A DNA stretch of 64,000 bases from Candidatus Aenigmatarchaeota archaeon (GCA_018920185.1 JAHLMT010000002.1:93871-157870), one strand, 5' to 3'. Positions 16,418 through 25,032 are shown, counted from the first letter of the stretch. Program-made: numbers and translations. Notes: generated by a model not told the origin, from the sequence alone.

Positions 16418-17301
16418 AATTAGCTGTAGTTGCTTTAGGTGGTAATGCTCTAATTCATCCGAAAGAAAGAGGAACTGCTGAAAGACAAATTAAGCATGTA
16501 AATGAAACTATTTTGCGTCTAAAATCTCTAGTAAAAAAATTTTCTTTAGTTTTAACAAATGGAAATGGTCCTCAAATAGGAAACTTATTACTCCAACAAG
16601 AACATTATAAACAAACTATACCAGTAATGCCTCTAGATACTTTAGATGCAATGACTCAAGGTCAATTAGGATATTGGATCCAACAATCTGTAGAAAACAT
16701 TTTAAAGAAGAATGCCGTTACAATTATCACACGTGTATTAGTTGATAAAAAAGATCCAGCATTCAAAACTCCAACTAAACCTATAGGTCCATATTATAAA
16801 AAGAAAATTTTTCCAAAGATGATTAAAGAACCAGAAGGATGGAGAAGGGTTGTACCTTCGCCTAAACCAGTAAAAATTATTGACATCGAGGAAATTAGAA
16901 GTTTAGTTAAAAGAAATTTTGTTGTAATCGCATGCGGTGGCGGAGGAATACCGGTAATAAAGGAAAAAAACAAGTTTGTAGGTGTAGAAGCTGTAATTGA
17001 TAAAGATTATTCAACTGCAAAGCTGGCTACCCAATTAAAAGCTAAAGTTCTTATTTTCTTAACCGATGTTCCACATGTCTATTTAAATTATGGACAAAAA
17101 GATCAGAAACCAATTTTAAAACTAAAGAAAAAAGATGCAAGAATTCTTTTAGACTCAGGAGAATTCAAAGAAGGTTCTATGAAACCAAAAATTGAAGCTA
17201 GCATAAACTTTTTAGAAAAAGGTGGTAAGAGAGTGATAATTACATCTCCACAAGAAATAAATTATGCATTAGCTGGAAGAGGAGGAACTGTGATTGAATG
17301 A
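16414..17301 (+). CDS. arcC: Carbamate kinase
   Basis: A 295-residue amino-acid-kinase-fold enzyme. VVALGGNALIHP at the N-terminus, LTNGNGPQIGNLLLQQE near residue 47, VIACGGGGIPVI, VEAVIDKDYSTAKLA and EFKEGSMKPKIEA are the carbamate kinase signatures. It transfers phosphate from carbamoyl phosphate to ADP, giving ATP, ammonia and CO2. Placed between the COG2403 gene and ornithine carbamoyltransferase with 4-bp overlaps on both sides, it most likely works in the ATP-forming direction. No arginine deiminase is in the window, so the source of citrulline is open. Confidence 0.95.
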   Translation: MKLAVVALGGNALIHPKERGTAERQIKHVNETILRLKSLVKKFSLVLTNGNGPQIGNLLLQQEHYKQTIPVMPLDTLDAMTQGQLGYWIQQSVENILKKNAVTIITRVLVDKKDPAFKTPTKPIGPYYKKKIFPKMIKEPEGWRRVVPSPKPVKIIDIEEIRSLVKRNFVVIACGGGGIPVIKEKNKFVGVEAVIDKDYSTAKLATQLKAKVLIFLTDVPHVYLNYGQKDQKPILKLKKKDARILLDSGEFKEGSMKPKIEASINFLEKGGKRVIITSPQEINYALAGRGGTVIE

Positions 17302-18164
17302 AGCATTTGCTATCGATGAATGATTTGTCTAAAGTAGATATAGAAAAAATATTTCGATTAACTGATAAGTTGAAAAATAAACAAACAAACGATTTAAAAG
17401 GAAAGAATATTGCACTAATTTTCCAAAAACCATCTACTAGAACAAGAGTTTCTTTTACAGTTGCTATTAATCAATTAGGCGGAAATGCGATAACATTAAA
17501 TTGGAATGAACTACAGTTAGGAAGAGGAGAAACTGTAGAAGATACTACACGAGTATTAGAAAGATATGTTGATGCAATTGTTGCTCGTGTATTTTCGCAT
17601 GAAGATTTAGTGAAAATGGCTAAGATATCTAAAGTACCAGTTATTAATGCGCTATCAGATTTAGAGCACCCATGCCAAGCTTTAGCTGATTTGTACACAA
17701 TAAAGCAGAAAAAGAAAAATTTGAGAAGGTTGAAAATAGTTTTTCTTGGCGATGGTGCTAATAACACGTTTCATTCTTTGATATTAGCTTGTGAAAAATT
17801 TGGTTTAGATATAGTTGTCTCTTGTCCAAATAATTATCGACCGAAAGTTAGAGCTAAATACAAAATCATAGAAGATCCAAAAGAAGCAGTTAAAGATGCG
17901 GATATACTCTATACAGATGTTTTCGTTAGCATGGGCCAAGAAACTGAACAAGAAAAAAGATTGAAAGAATTACAAAAATATCAACTGAATTCTAAATTGG
18001 TTGAATTAGCTAAGAAAGATGTTATCGTACTTCATCCATTACCCGCTCATAGAGGACAAGAAATAACTTCCGATGTTATAGATGGGGAAAATTCTGTTGT
18101 TTTCGATCAAGCTGAGAACAGATTGCATACCGAGAAAGCTATTCTCTATCTTTTAATGAAATAA
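17298..18164 (+). CDS. arcB: Ornithine carbamoyltransferase
   Basis: A 288-residue carbamoyltransferase. The carbamoyl phosphate motif is KPSTRTRVSF, HPCQALADL is present, and the ornithine-specific loop is seen as VFVSMGQE. The usual HCLP motif is HPLPAHRGQE, so the cysteine that contacts ornithine in most family members is proline. At 288 residues it is shorter than typical (about 310-330). It shares a 4-bp ATGA overlap with carbamate kinase, which supports the catabolic direction (citrulline plus phosphate to ornithine and carbamoyl phosphate). An anabolic argF role or a related substrate cannot be excluded. Confidence 0.9.
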   Translation: MKHLLSMNDLSKVDIEKIFRLTDKLKNKQTNDLKGKNIALIFQKPSTRTRVSFTVAINQLGGNAITLNWNELQLGRGETVEDTTRVLERYVDAIVARVFSHEDLVKMAKISKVPVINALSDLEHPCQALADLYTIKQKKKNLRRLKIVFLGDGANNTFHSLILACEKFGLDIVVSCPNNYRPKVRAKYKIIEDPKEAVKDADILYTDVFVSMGQETEQEKRLKELQKYQLNSKLVELAKKDVIVLHPLPAHRGQEITSDVIDGENSVVFDQAENRLHTEKAILYLLMK

Positions 18165-18186
18165 ATACCAGAACTAAAAATTAAGT

Positions 18187-19188
18187 ATGGAAATTAAGGG
18201 TATTTCAACTGTTATCGCTTCTGTTCTAATGCTTATGATTGTCATAGCTTTAGCTGGCACTGCTTATCTATATATCTCAGGAACATTTACCAGCAAGACA
18301 GCGACAACATTTGAGATAATAGAATCTGTTAACGATACTGTTACAATAAGAAATTCTGGAACTGAGTCGATAACAAACATAAAAGCTACATTGGACGGTG
18401 GTGATGTTAACATTGCTGTGGTTCCGAATATACAAGGATTAGTTGGATACTGGAGCTTTAATGAAGGGAGTGGAAGTACAACAGCTGATAACAGTGGAAA
18501 CGGGAATGTAGGCACTTTATTTAATAATCCTACTTGGGTTGATGGAAAGTTTGGAAAAGCTTTATGGTTTGACGGTGTGGATGATTATGTACTCACAGGT
18601 TCTACTGGTTTGAACAATCAAGAAATTACTATAAATGTGTGGATTAAACCTGATACATCTAATAATCCAATATATTCTGGACAAAATAGGATAGCAAGTG
18701 TTTTAGCTAATGGTGGGTTTTATCTGTATAATGACATAGGGGATGGAAAATCAGCGGCACATATAGTACATTATTGGGGGAGATGGAGCTATACATCAAC
18801 TCCGGATAATATTATAGAAAATGGTAAATGGTATCCTATTGCATTTGTTATAAGCACTGTTAATGGAGGTACGCAAAGAATTTATGTAAATGGTGAATTA
18901 CGGGGTGAAAACACAAACATAGGATTCAGTTCTATTAACTTACTTGAACCCAATATCGGACGTGCCTCTTGGGGTGGAACAACCCACTATTTTCATGGTC
19001 TAATTGACGAAGTTGCAATATACAACAGAGCTTTAAGCGAAAGCGAAATTAAACAATTGCATTCAGGTTTAGTATCCCCCGGACAAACAGCAACAATCAA
19101 ACCTTTAATCTCCTTATCCAAAGGTACCCACACTCTACGCCTGTGCACATCAAGCATGTGCAGTACCGCAATTTTAACAATCATTTAA
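18187..19188 (+). CDS. Pilin-like surface protein with LamG domain
   Basis: A 333-residue exported protein. The N-terminus EIKGISTVIASVLMLMIVIALAG is a class III (pilin/archaellin) signal: cleavage is expected after KG, leaving the hydrophobic helix as an assembly or anchor segment. A short beta domain follows (NDTVTIRNSGTESITNIKATL). From about residue 85, LVGYWSFNEGSGSTTADNSG to YNRALSESEIKQL near 295 is a concanavalin-like LamG/laminin G domain, usually carbohydrate or protein binding. The pilin core then resumes (GQTATIKPLISLSKGTHTLRLC), so LamG seems inserted into a pilin-like body. Probably a minor pilin or adhesin. Confidence 0.85.
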   Translation: MEIKGISTVIASVLMLMIVIALAGTAYLYISGTFTSKTATTFEIIESVNDTVTIRNSGTESITNIKATLDGGDVNIAVVPNIQGLVGYWSFNEGSGSTTADNSGNGNVGTLFNNPTWVDGKFGKALWFDGVDDYVLTGSTGLNNQEITINVWIKPDTSNNPIYSGQNRIASVLANGGFYLYNDIGDGKSAAHIVHYWGRWSYTSTPDNIIENGKWYPIAFVISTVNGGTQRIYVNGELRGENTNIGFSSINLLEPNIGRASWGGTTHYFHGLIDEVAIYNRALSESEIKQLHSGLVSPGQTATIKPLISLSKGTHTLRLCTSSMCSTAILTII

Positions 19189-19232
19189 CTGATTATTTCT
19201 TATTTTTTAACTTAAAAAACAATTATTAACTA

Positions 19233-20708
19233 ATGACAATTCCAACTTACAAAATGTATATAGATGGTAAATGGGTATCAAGCGAATCTGGAGAAACTTA
19301 TACTCGTGTCAATCCTGCTAATTACAATGAAGTTCTCGGCAAATTCCAACAAGGAAATGAAAAAGATGTTGATAAAGCTATTGATGCTGCAGAAGAAGCT
19401 TTTGAAAAATGGAGAGAAATACCTCCACCAAAAAGAGGAGAAATTCTTTTAAAAGCCGCGCAATTATTACGACAAAATAAAGAAGAATTGGCAAGAATAA
19501 TGACTAGAGAAATGGGAAAAGTTTTGATGGAAGCTCGTGGAGATGTGCAAGAAGCTATTGACGTATGTGAACTAATGGCAGGCGAAGGTAGAAGATTATT
19601 CGGAAGAACTACAACAAGTGAATTGCGCGATAAATTTGCAATGACCGTTCGTTTGCCCTTAGGTGTTGTCGCATGCATAACTCCCTGGAACTTTCCTGTT
19701 GCTATACCAGCATGGAAAATTGCAGCAGCACTGATTTGTGGTAATACAGTTGTATTCAAACCATCCAGCGATACTCCGATATGTGCGATTAAATTTGTTG
19801 AAATTTTAGAAAAAGCTGGTGTACCAAAAGGTGTTGTTAATCTTGTTACGGGTCCTGGTGGTACTGTTGGCACACATTTAGTTAAAAGTAAAAAAGTCAG
19901 AGCTGTTTCTTTTACCGGTCACCGCGATACGGGTGCACAAATTCTAAAGGATGCAGGTGTTGGAAAGAAAATAGGGTTGGAAATGGGGAGTAAGAATCCG
20001 ATAATTATCATGGATGATGCAGATTTGAAACTTGCATTAGACGGCGTTATATGGGGAGCATTCGGCACTAGTGGTCAGAGATGTACAGCTGCAAGTCGAA
20101 TAATTGTTCACAAAAAAGTTAAACAGAAATTTGAAAGGATGCTAATAGAAAAAACAAAGAGATTAAGAATCGGCAATGGATTGGACCCGAAAACAGATGT
20201 CGGTCCTCTGGTGAATAAAGCAGCACAAGATAAAGTTATCGGCTATATCGAAATTGGGAAAAACGAAGGTGCAATGCTATGTTGTGGAGGTAAAGTTCCT
20301 AAATTAAACGGCTGGTTTGTTGAACCCACTATATTCACCAACACATCGTCAGATATGAGAATTTTCCAGGATGAGATATTCGGTCCTGTAACAGCTCTAA
20401 CAGAAGCGAGGAATTTGGATGATGCCATAGATTTAGCCAATGCTGTTGAATACGGACTAAGTTCTTCTATCTATACCAAAGATATCAACAATGCCTTCCA
20501 CGCAATAAAACATCTTGAGTATGGTATAACATATGTTAACGCACCGACAATAGGAGCAGAAGTTCATTTACCATTTGGTGGAGCTAAAGCATCAGGTTCT
20601 GGATGGAAAGAAGTCGGTTGGACTGGGACTGAATTCTTTAGTGAAGAAAAAACTGTTTTCATTGATCATTCAGGTAAATTACAAAGAGCACAGATTGATA
20701 TAGGATAA
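19233..20708 (+). CDS. Aldehyde dehydrogenase (NAD(P)-dependent)
   Basis: A 491-residue ALDH superfamily enzyme. TPWNFPVAIPAWKIAAAL, KPSSDTP, FTGHRDTG, the general-base region LEMGSKNP and the catalytic-cysteine motif GTSGQRCTAASR are all intact, as is EIFGPVTALTEA. The sequence type is close to the ALDH7/semialdehyde dehydrogenase group, so an amino-acid-derived semialdehyde is a plausible substrate; a glyceraldehyde-type substrate is not excluded. It is monocistronic and ends 2 bp from the convergent methyltransferase. Confidence 0.92.
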   Translation: MTIPTYKMYIDGKWVSSESGETYTRVNPANYNEVLGKFQQGNEKDVDKAIDAAEEAFEKWREIPPPKRGEILLKAAQLLRQNKEELARIMTREMGKVLMEARGDVQEAIDVCELMAGEGRRLFGRTTTSELRDKFAMTVRLPLGVVACITPWNFPVAIPAWKIAAALICGNTVVFKPSSDTPICAIKFVEILEKAGVPKGVVNLVTGPGGTVGTHLVKSKKVRAVSFTGHRDTGAQILKDAGVGKKIGLEMGSKNPIIIMDDADLKLALDGVIWGAFGTSGQRCTAASRIIVHKKVKQKFERMLIEKTKRLRIGNGLDPKTDVGPLVNKAAQDKVIGYIEIGKNEGAMLCCGGKVPKLNGWFVEPTIFTNTSSDMRIFQDEIFGPVTALTEARNLDDAIDLANAVEYGLSSSIYTKDINNAFHAIKHLEYGITYVNAPTIGAEVHLPFGGAKASGSGWKEVGWTGTEFFSEEKTVFIDHSGKLQRAQIDIG

Positions 20709-20710
20709 AC

Positions 20711-21283
20711 TCATAGTTTAACACTAATCTCCATAGCATCCTTAACATTTTTTGAAAATTCTAAAGGAACATTAATGGTTTTACTATTATATTTTCCAGA
20801 ATTTCTTACATAACTAAGATAATCTTTCATATACTGTTCAAAAATACCAACATTATCTGCGATAACAACACTACCTTTCTTCAAGTTCTTTTCAGCTAGC
20901 TTAAGATAGTTAAAATATTCTTCTTTAGTTGCATCTATAAACATTAAATCGAACTTTTCTTTTAGTTTCGGGATTACATCTAAAGCGTCCCCGACAATAA
21001 TTTCTATTTTGTTAGAGAGGTTAGTTTGCTCTATGTTTTTTCTTGCCATATCAGCATACTGAGGGTTTATTTCGATAGTTATTACTTTTCCACCTTTAGG
21101 TAACAATCTTGCCATGAATATAGCAGAATATCCAAATAAAGTTCCAATCTCTAAGATTTTCTTTGGTTTATGTTTTTTAATTTCGTCTTCGATAATTTTT
21201 CCTTTTATCGGACCTATTGATGGAATAAATTGCTTCTCTCCTAATTTTTCTAGTGCTCTAAGAACTTGTATCGATCTATCCAC
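20711..21283 (-). CDS. SAM-dependent O-methyltransferase
   Basis: A 190-residue class I methyltransferase of the O-methyltransferase family 3 type. SAM-binding motif I is ILEIGTLFGYSAIFMA near residue 42, motif II region VITIEINPQ, and the post-motif LMFIDATKEEYFNYL with the metal-ligand-like Asp, followed by VIADNVG. Relatives methylate catechols or small phenolics, but a protein or tRNA-related substrate is possible in archaea. The track start at 21283 is GTG; it has no obvious better alternative. Confidence 0.85.
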   Translation of the reverse strand: MDRSIQVLRALEKLGEKQFIPSIGPIKGKIIEDEIKKHKPKKILEIGTLFGYSAIFMARLLPKGGKVITIEINPQYADMARKNIEQTNLSNKIEIIVGDALDVIPKLKEKFDLMFIDATKEEYFNYLKLAEKNLKKGSVVIADNVGIFEQYMKDYLSYVRNSGKYNSKTINVPLEFSKNVKDAMEISVKL

Positions 21284-21311
21284 GAATTATATATGTATTC
21301 TATTTAAAATT

Positions 21312-21434
21312 ATGATGTGTAAATGCGATAAACAAAATTTGCTACAATTAAAAATAAGACAAGTTTTTCATCAAGAGACAACTTCTAGGTTGTTGAAAAA
21401 TTGGAAAAGGCAATTGGAAAGAAGATTTATATGA
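21312..21434 (+). CDS. Possible 40-aa basic peptide
   Basis: A short ORF starting MMCKCDKQNL with a CKC motif and a basic tail (KNWKRQLERRF). It lies in the 330-bp gap between the divergent methyltransferase and acylphosphatase. No convincing ribosome site is seen; kept only as a possibility. Confidence 0.25.
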   Translation: MMCKCDKQNLLQLKIRQVFHQETTSRLLKNWKRQLERRFI

Positions 21435-21565
21435 GAATTTTTATCTAGATTTCTTAGAAAGATCGTTTGGTTAATTTATATTTTAGATAATTCTATAAGA
21501 TTTAAATGATAGCCAAAGGTCAGAGAGACCAAAGAGAAAGGATAAAGATTAAATTAACTGAACTA

Positions 21566-21593
21566 GGAATATTGGTAAAGGAATATTGGTAAA
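21566..21593. repeat. Two tandem copies of a 14-bp unit
   Basis: GGAATATTGGTAAA is repeated exactly twice, 22 nt before the acylphosphatase start. It could be simple slippage or a duplicated regulator site. Confidence 0.7.
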
Positions 21594-21614
21594 GGGATAT
21601 GTAGGCTGATAACT

Positions 21615-21887
21615 GTGAAAAGAGTAAATGCAAAGATATACGGCATCGTGCAGAATGTTGGTTTTAGAAATTTTATTAAGAAGAACGCTGAAAAGTTGGG
21701 AATTACTGGTTGGGTGAGGAATAATTTTGATGGCACAGTGGAAGCTGTGTTTGAAGGCGATGATAATGCTGTATCAGAAATTATAGAAAAATGTAAGAAA
21801 GGTCCTCTTCTAGCTTTGGTTGAGAAGGTTGAAGTCAGGGAAGAAGAACCGAAGAAAGAGTTCGACGAGTTTCATATTTTTAGATAG
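21615..21887 (+). CDS. Acylphosphatase
   Basis: A 90-residue acylphosphatase that hydrolyses carboxyl-phosphate bonds. The phosphate-binding loop is GIVQNVGFRNF with the catalytic Arg, and the catalytic Asn lies in GWVRNNFDGTVE. The loop is usually VQGVGFR, so the first glycine is replaced by asparagine here. A stand-alone domain, as in most archaea. It may act on acetyl phosphate-like or carbamoyl phosphate-like metabolites. Confidence 0.93.
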   Translation: MKRVNAKIYGIVQNVGFRNFIKKNAEKLGITGWVRNNFDGTVEAVFEGDDNAVSEIIEKCKKGPLLALVEKVEVREEEPKKEFDEFHIFR

Positions 21888-21953
21888 AGATATTAAATTA
21901 TATAATTCTTGGTAGTCAAAATCTTTAATCCTGTCTACATGTGCCTTACAAAG

Positions 21954-23255
21954 CTAACTGCAATCCCCTGGACAACCACCAGTAGTCCTTTCAATATCTT
22001 GACATATACCATCTCCACACCGACCACTTGCACCCCCAAGTGTGGGTTGTTGTTGAGATTGTGTCTGAGTTAGAGTAGAACGTTCTTTCGGAGACCCAGA
22101 AGGATTACCGCCATACTGTCTTGAAAAATCTTGGAGTACTTTCACTACTTTAGGCATATCTGAAAATGAATGTTCTGCCCGACACCAAAATATTTTTGTG
22201 ACACCATTGCCGAATGTTGATTCTATATGCTGTTTCACCCATTCTGCTTCCACATCTGCGTCAGAAGAAATTGTGAACCTATCTCCGACATCACGGCTGC
22301 CAGTCTCGGAAAGCCAAATCTCTTTATCCGCCGGGACATACCGCTTCCAATAACTTATATACTTTGCTATGTCTGGCTCTTTTTTCCCTACCAAATAATG
22401 AAAATTAAAGAAATCCATATAATTTGTTCCACCGTTTTTAAAGAAGTAGCCAAAATTCGCTTCACCCATCGGATCAATTCGGCTATTCATGTCATATATC
22501 GGTGCCGGTCCGCCAGGAGAAATCATAAGTGATTTGTCCACCTCTTTTGCTGCTTCATAAGCAGTTTTCACTAAATCAAAAAAGTTTTTATAACAAGTTT
22601 CGCCAGTAGTTTCGCAAAATGGTTCAATTCCAACTTCCCAATAAGTAATTTTGGTCGTAAGTCCAGGCATGTCATTTTTGCCATCACCATTATAACGATC
22701 AACAACTGCTTTTACATAATTCCTGAAACTCGAAAGATCAACAGACTGCTTTATTTTCGGCATACCTGTAGGAAATACTGTACCAAAAATTTGAATGCCA
22801 GATGCTTGCATTTGCTTAACAACCTCGTCAGGTATGGAAAAATCATAACTCCCCTTTTGTTTTTCAATTGTTTCCTGAGAAAAGACGTCTCCCAGTGGTC
22901 TCCCCCAACCGAACCCAAGAGCTTTTGTATCTTGGATATCATCTGCTATACCTGTTTTACTGAACCCGTCACATAATCCAAATTTCTCACTACCGCGATA
23001 ACCCTCAATTGGTTGAGTTGTTGTGGTCTGCTGAATTTGTCTAGTAGCACAGTCTTGAGGACATCCACCGGTTTGTTTTTCTATATCATCGCAAACATTA
23101 TCACCACATTTCCCCACTGAAGGCTGACCGGTAGAAGTTTTCTCGGATATAGGAAGAGTTGATTTAGTGGGTTTCTGAGTAATAAGGTAAATTGAAGCAA
23201 CTGCAGCTGCCGAAATAATTAATACAATTAAAACTGCAATTGTTACAACATTCAT
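21954..23255 (-). CDS. Membrane-anchored glycosidase-like protein with twin Cys-rich motifs
   Basis: A 433-residue surface protein. One N-terminal transmembrane anchor (residues about 5-25) is followed by a Ser/Thr/Gln linker. CGDNVCDDIEKQTGGCPQDC near 50-70 and CGDGICQDIERTTGGCPGDC at the very end are two copies of the same Cys-rich motif. Between them is a TIM-barrel domain like clan A glycoside hydrolases: YWEVGIEPFCE would carry the acid/base Glu and EIWLSETGSRD the nucleophile Glu. The fold and both acids are inferred from pattern, and the family number (GH39/GH5-like) is uncertain. It probably acts on polysaccharide at the cell surface. Confidence 0.75.
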   Translation of the reverse strand: MNVVTIAVLIVLIISAAAVASIYLITQKPTKSTLPISEKTSTGQPSVGKCGDNVCDDIEKQTGGCPQDCATRQIQQTTTTQPIEGYRGSEKFGLCDGFSKTGIADDIQDTKALGFGWGRPLGDVFSQETIEKQKGSYDFSIPDEVVKQMQASGIQIFGTVFPTGMPKIKQSVDLSSFRNYVKAVVDRYNGDGKNDMPGLTTKITYWEVGIEPFCETTGETCYKNFFDLVKTAYEAAKEVDKSLMISPGGPAPIYDMNSRIDPMGEANFGYFFKNGGTNYMDFFNFHYLVGKKEPDIAKYISYWKRYVPADKEIWLSETGSRDVGDRFTISSDADVEAEWVKQHIESTFGNGVTKIFWCRAEHSFSDMPKVVKVLQDFSRQYGGNPSGSPKERSTLTQTQSQQQPTLGGASGRCGDGICQDIERTTGGCPGDCS

Positions 23256-23317
23256 TAAAATATTTTGATTTTAGCTTATAAATAGTTTCTGATAACATCT
23301 TTTATCGCAATGGACGA

Positions 23318-23431
23318 GTGAAAGGCACATTCGGCGAGACATTAAGAATTGTTATAGCTTTGGTGTTTGCTATCACTGCTTTGATTCTTATCTGGTATTT
23401 CCATGATAAGATAGCTGATTTGCTCTTATGA
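23318..23431 (+). CDS. 37-aa membrane micropeptide with pilin-like start
   Basis: Not in the ORF track. Starts with GTG and reads MKGTFGETLRIVIALVFAITALILIWYF before a polar end. The KG followed by a hydrophobic helix resembles a class III signal site, as in the pilin-like protein at 18187. It could be a small pilin or simply a one-pass peptide. Confidence 0.5.
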   Translation: MKGTFGETLRIVIALVFAITALILIWYFHDKIADLLL

Positions 23432-23468
23432 AGTATTCCACAAAACTCTCTAAATTTAAAAATTAGGT

Positions 23469-23604
23469 ATGACCACAGAAAAATTTGTCAAAAAAAATTC
23501 GAAGAGGTAAAATCGGAGACGATCAAGATTATTTCGAATGGTTCTCGTTGTTTAAAGCTAAGAAACATTGGGAAGACGAACTTAAGCAACTACAGGCTGA
23601 ATAA
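23469..23604 (+). pseudogene. Small ORF split by a run of eight A
   Basis: The ATG at 23469 begins MTTEKFVKK and stops soon after an A8 run (23490-23497). If one A is skipped the frame continues as IRRGKIGDDQDYFEWFSLFKAKK and on to a TAA at 23602, giving a 44-residue protein with coding-like composition. The downstream frame has no start codon of its own. A sequencing indel, programmed slippage or true decay would all fit. Confidence 0.4.
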
Positions 23605-23742
23605 TGATCTCCGATTACTTTCAATTGGTCGAAAAACTTCTATTTCCATGTCCATTAACAGTTTCGACAGTTAATGAAATTTAAATAAATTATCTCCAAT
23701 CGAATAGATACCTTTAAAAGCTATCCTCCCAAATATCTTTAT

Positions 23743-24105
23743 ATGGCAGCAAGACGTAAAGCACCAGCTTCTACCTTAAAGGTAGGAGAATGGGCTTTTC
23801 TCGTTGGAGTTTTGCTAGCGATTGTCCTTGGGTTATTCCCACAGGCACTAGCAGCAACTACGGTGACTGCTGTATTAGTTGTACTTGGTATTATCGTAGG
23901 CCTAGTTAACATAGTTGCCAAAGAATCGCACAACTTCCTGTTAGCAGCTGTAGCCTTGCTTGTAGCAGGTACAGCTGGTTACGGTGTATTACCAGGATTA
24001 GGAAACTACTTCGCTGCTATTTTAACAAACATCTCAACATTCGTATCACCAGCAGCTGTAATCGTGGCACTCAAGGCAGTTTATGAGCTAGCAAGAAAAC
24101 CTTAA
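23743..24105 (+). CDS. Four-helix membrane protein, probably highly expressed
   Basis: A 120-residue, very hydrophobic protein with about four transmembrane segments (residues 17-36, 38-58, 64-84, 92-112) and a basic start MAARRKAPAS. I do not recognise the family by function, although similar Ala/Val-rich small membrane proteins are common in DPANN genomes. Codon use is visibly richer in G and C and more regular than in the neighbours, which usually marks high expression. A TATA-like CTTTAAAAGC lies about 25 nt before the ATG, so the message is probably leaderless. A structural membrane role is a guess. Confidence 0.75.
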   Translation: MAARRKAPASTLKVGEWAFLVGVLLAIVLGLFPQALAATTVTAVLVVLGIIVGLVNIVAKESHNFLLAAVALLVAGTAGYGVLPGLGNYFAAILTNISTFVSPAAVIVALKAVYELARKP

Positions 24106-24108
24106 ACT

Positions 24109-24681
24109 TTACTTTTTCTTTTGTCTTTTTTTACTTACATATAGCTTTTTATACCCCACCCAAAGAACAAGCAACAATTCTACGAAAATTACTATTACTC
24201 TCAGAACTTTATCAGCTTCACCAAAAAATCTGACAGTAGCATAGAACAAAAGAATTATCCCACCAAACATTATTCCAGTTGCAAGAAATTCTATCCTCCA
24301 TAATGTACCCGAAAATATAGCACCAACTCCAACTAGCCCAATAATGATGAAAATATTTCTTGCATACACTTTCCTCGCGTCATCATATACTCTATTACAA
24401 AAATCACATTTATCGAATATAAGACAACCAGTTTCATTAGTTTTAAATCTTGGTATACCACCATCTTTTAAACACCGACTGTATTCTTCGCCATATTCAT
24501 AATCGCACTTAGGTTCCCCAACTGGTATTGGCTTAGTACGAAGTTCGAATTCATCTTTGCAATAATTAGAATATTTAGGTTCGGGATATACAGCATCTAC
24601 GAGCAATATTACAAATAAAGCAGAAAGAATAGCTACAGCAGCTGCAATTGCTATTTGTCTTAAATCGACCATTAAAAACAA
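24109..24681 (-). CDS. Hypothetical membrane protein with Cys-rich outer loop
   Basis: A 190-residue protein with about four transmembrane segments: one near the start (residues 10-30), two at 110-150 and one near 155-180. Between the first and second is a ~70-residue outer loop with six or more cysteines (YCKDEF, KCDYEY, RCLKDGG, GCLIFDKCDFC). These may form disulfides or bind metal, in keeping with the oxidative-folding genes that begin at 25.3 kb. It has a basic tail (KKRQKKK). Not recognised beyond this. Its end is 4 bp from the convergent gene at 24105. Confidence 0.65.
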   Translation of the reverse strand: MFLMVDLRQIAIAAAVAILSALFVILLVDAVYPEPKYSNYCKDEFELRTKPIPVGEPKCDYEYGEEYSRCLKDGGIPRFKTNETGCLIFDKCDFCNRVYDDARKVYARNIFIIIGLVGVGAIFSGTLWRIEFLATGIMFGGIILLFYATVRFFGEADKVLRVIVIFVELLLVLWVGYKKLYVSKKRQKKK

Positions 24682-24691
24682 ATGTGAATCT

Positions 24692-24976
24692 TTATTTATT
24701 AACTTCTTTGTTCAATTCTTCAGCAAGATAATGCCCACTCATGTTCAGTTTCACATGTGTGACACCAGGTATATGAGAGACAACTTCTTTTATATCATAA
24801 GCCATCTTTAGAGCAAGCATGGGCGGGCAATAAGGAGCTGTTAAATGAAAATCTATAATAACTTCACCGTCTTTAATTTCTATCTTGTCTACTAGCTCCA
24901 TTTCTGTTATCGGCACGTTTAATTCTGGGTCCATTACCTTTTCTAACTCTTTTAAAATAGTTTTCTTATCTATCAT
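24692..24976 (-). CDS. MIP18/DUF59 family iron-sulfur assembly protein
   Basis: A 94-residue protein of the MIP18/PaaD/SufT family, which helps mature Fe-S proteins. The family signature is seen in LEKVMDPELNVPITEMELV, DFHLTAPYCPPM with the conserved Cys, and VTHVKLNM. I place the start at the ATG at 24976; the extra 51 residues in the ORF track (MRSCKQSK...) look like untranslated sequence and overlap the next gene's promoter. It is divergent from the ATP-cone gene. Confidence 0.88.
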   Translation of the reverse strand: MIDKKTILKELEKVMDPELNVPITEMELVDKIEIKDGEVIIDFHLTAPYCPPMLALKMAYDIKEVVSHIPGVTHVKLNMSGHYLAEELNKEVNK

Positions 24977-25032
24977 TAGAAATTCCCCAGCGCATAATAA
25001 ATTGTTTATCTTTAAAAATCCATATTCAAATT

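Noticed and set aside
19322-19873. 183-residue minus-strand ORF
   Set aside because: Antisense to the aldehyde dehydrogenase core; no start signal.
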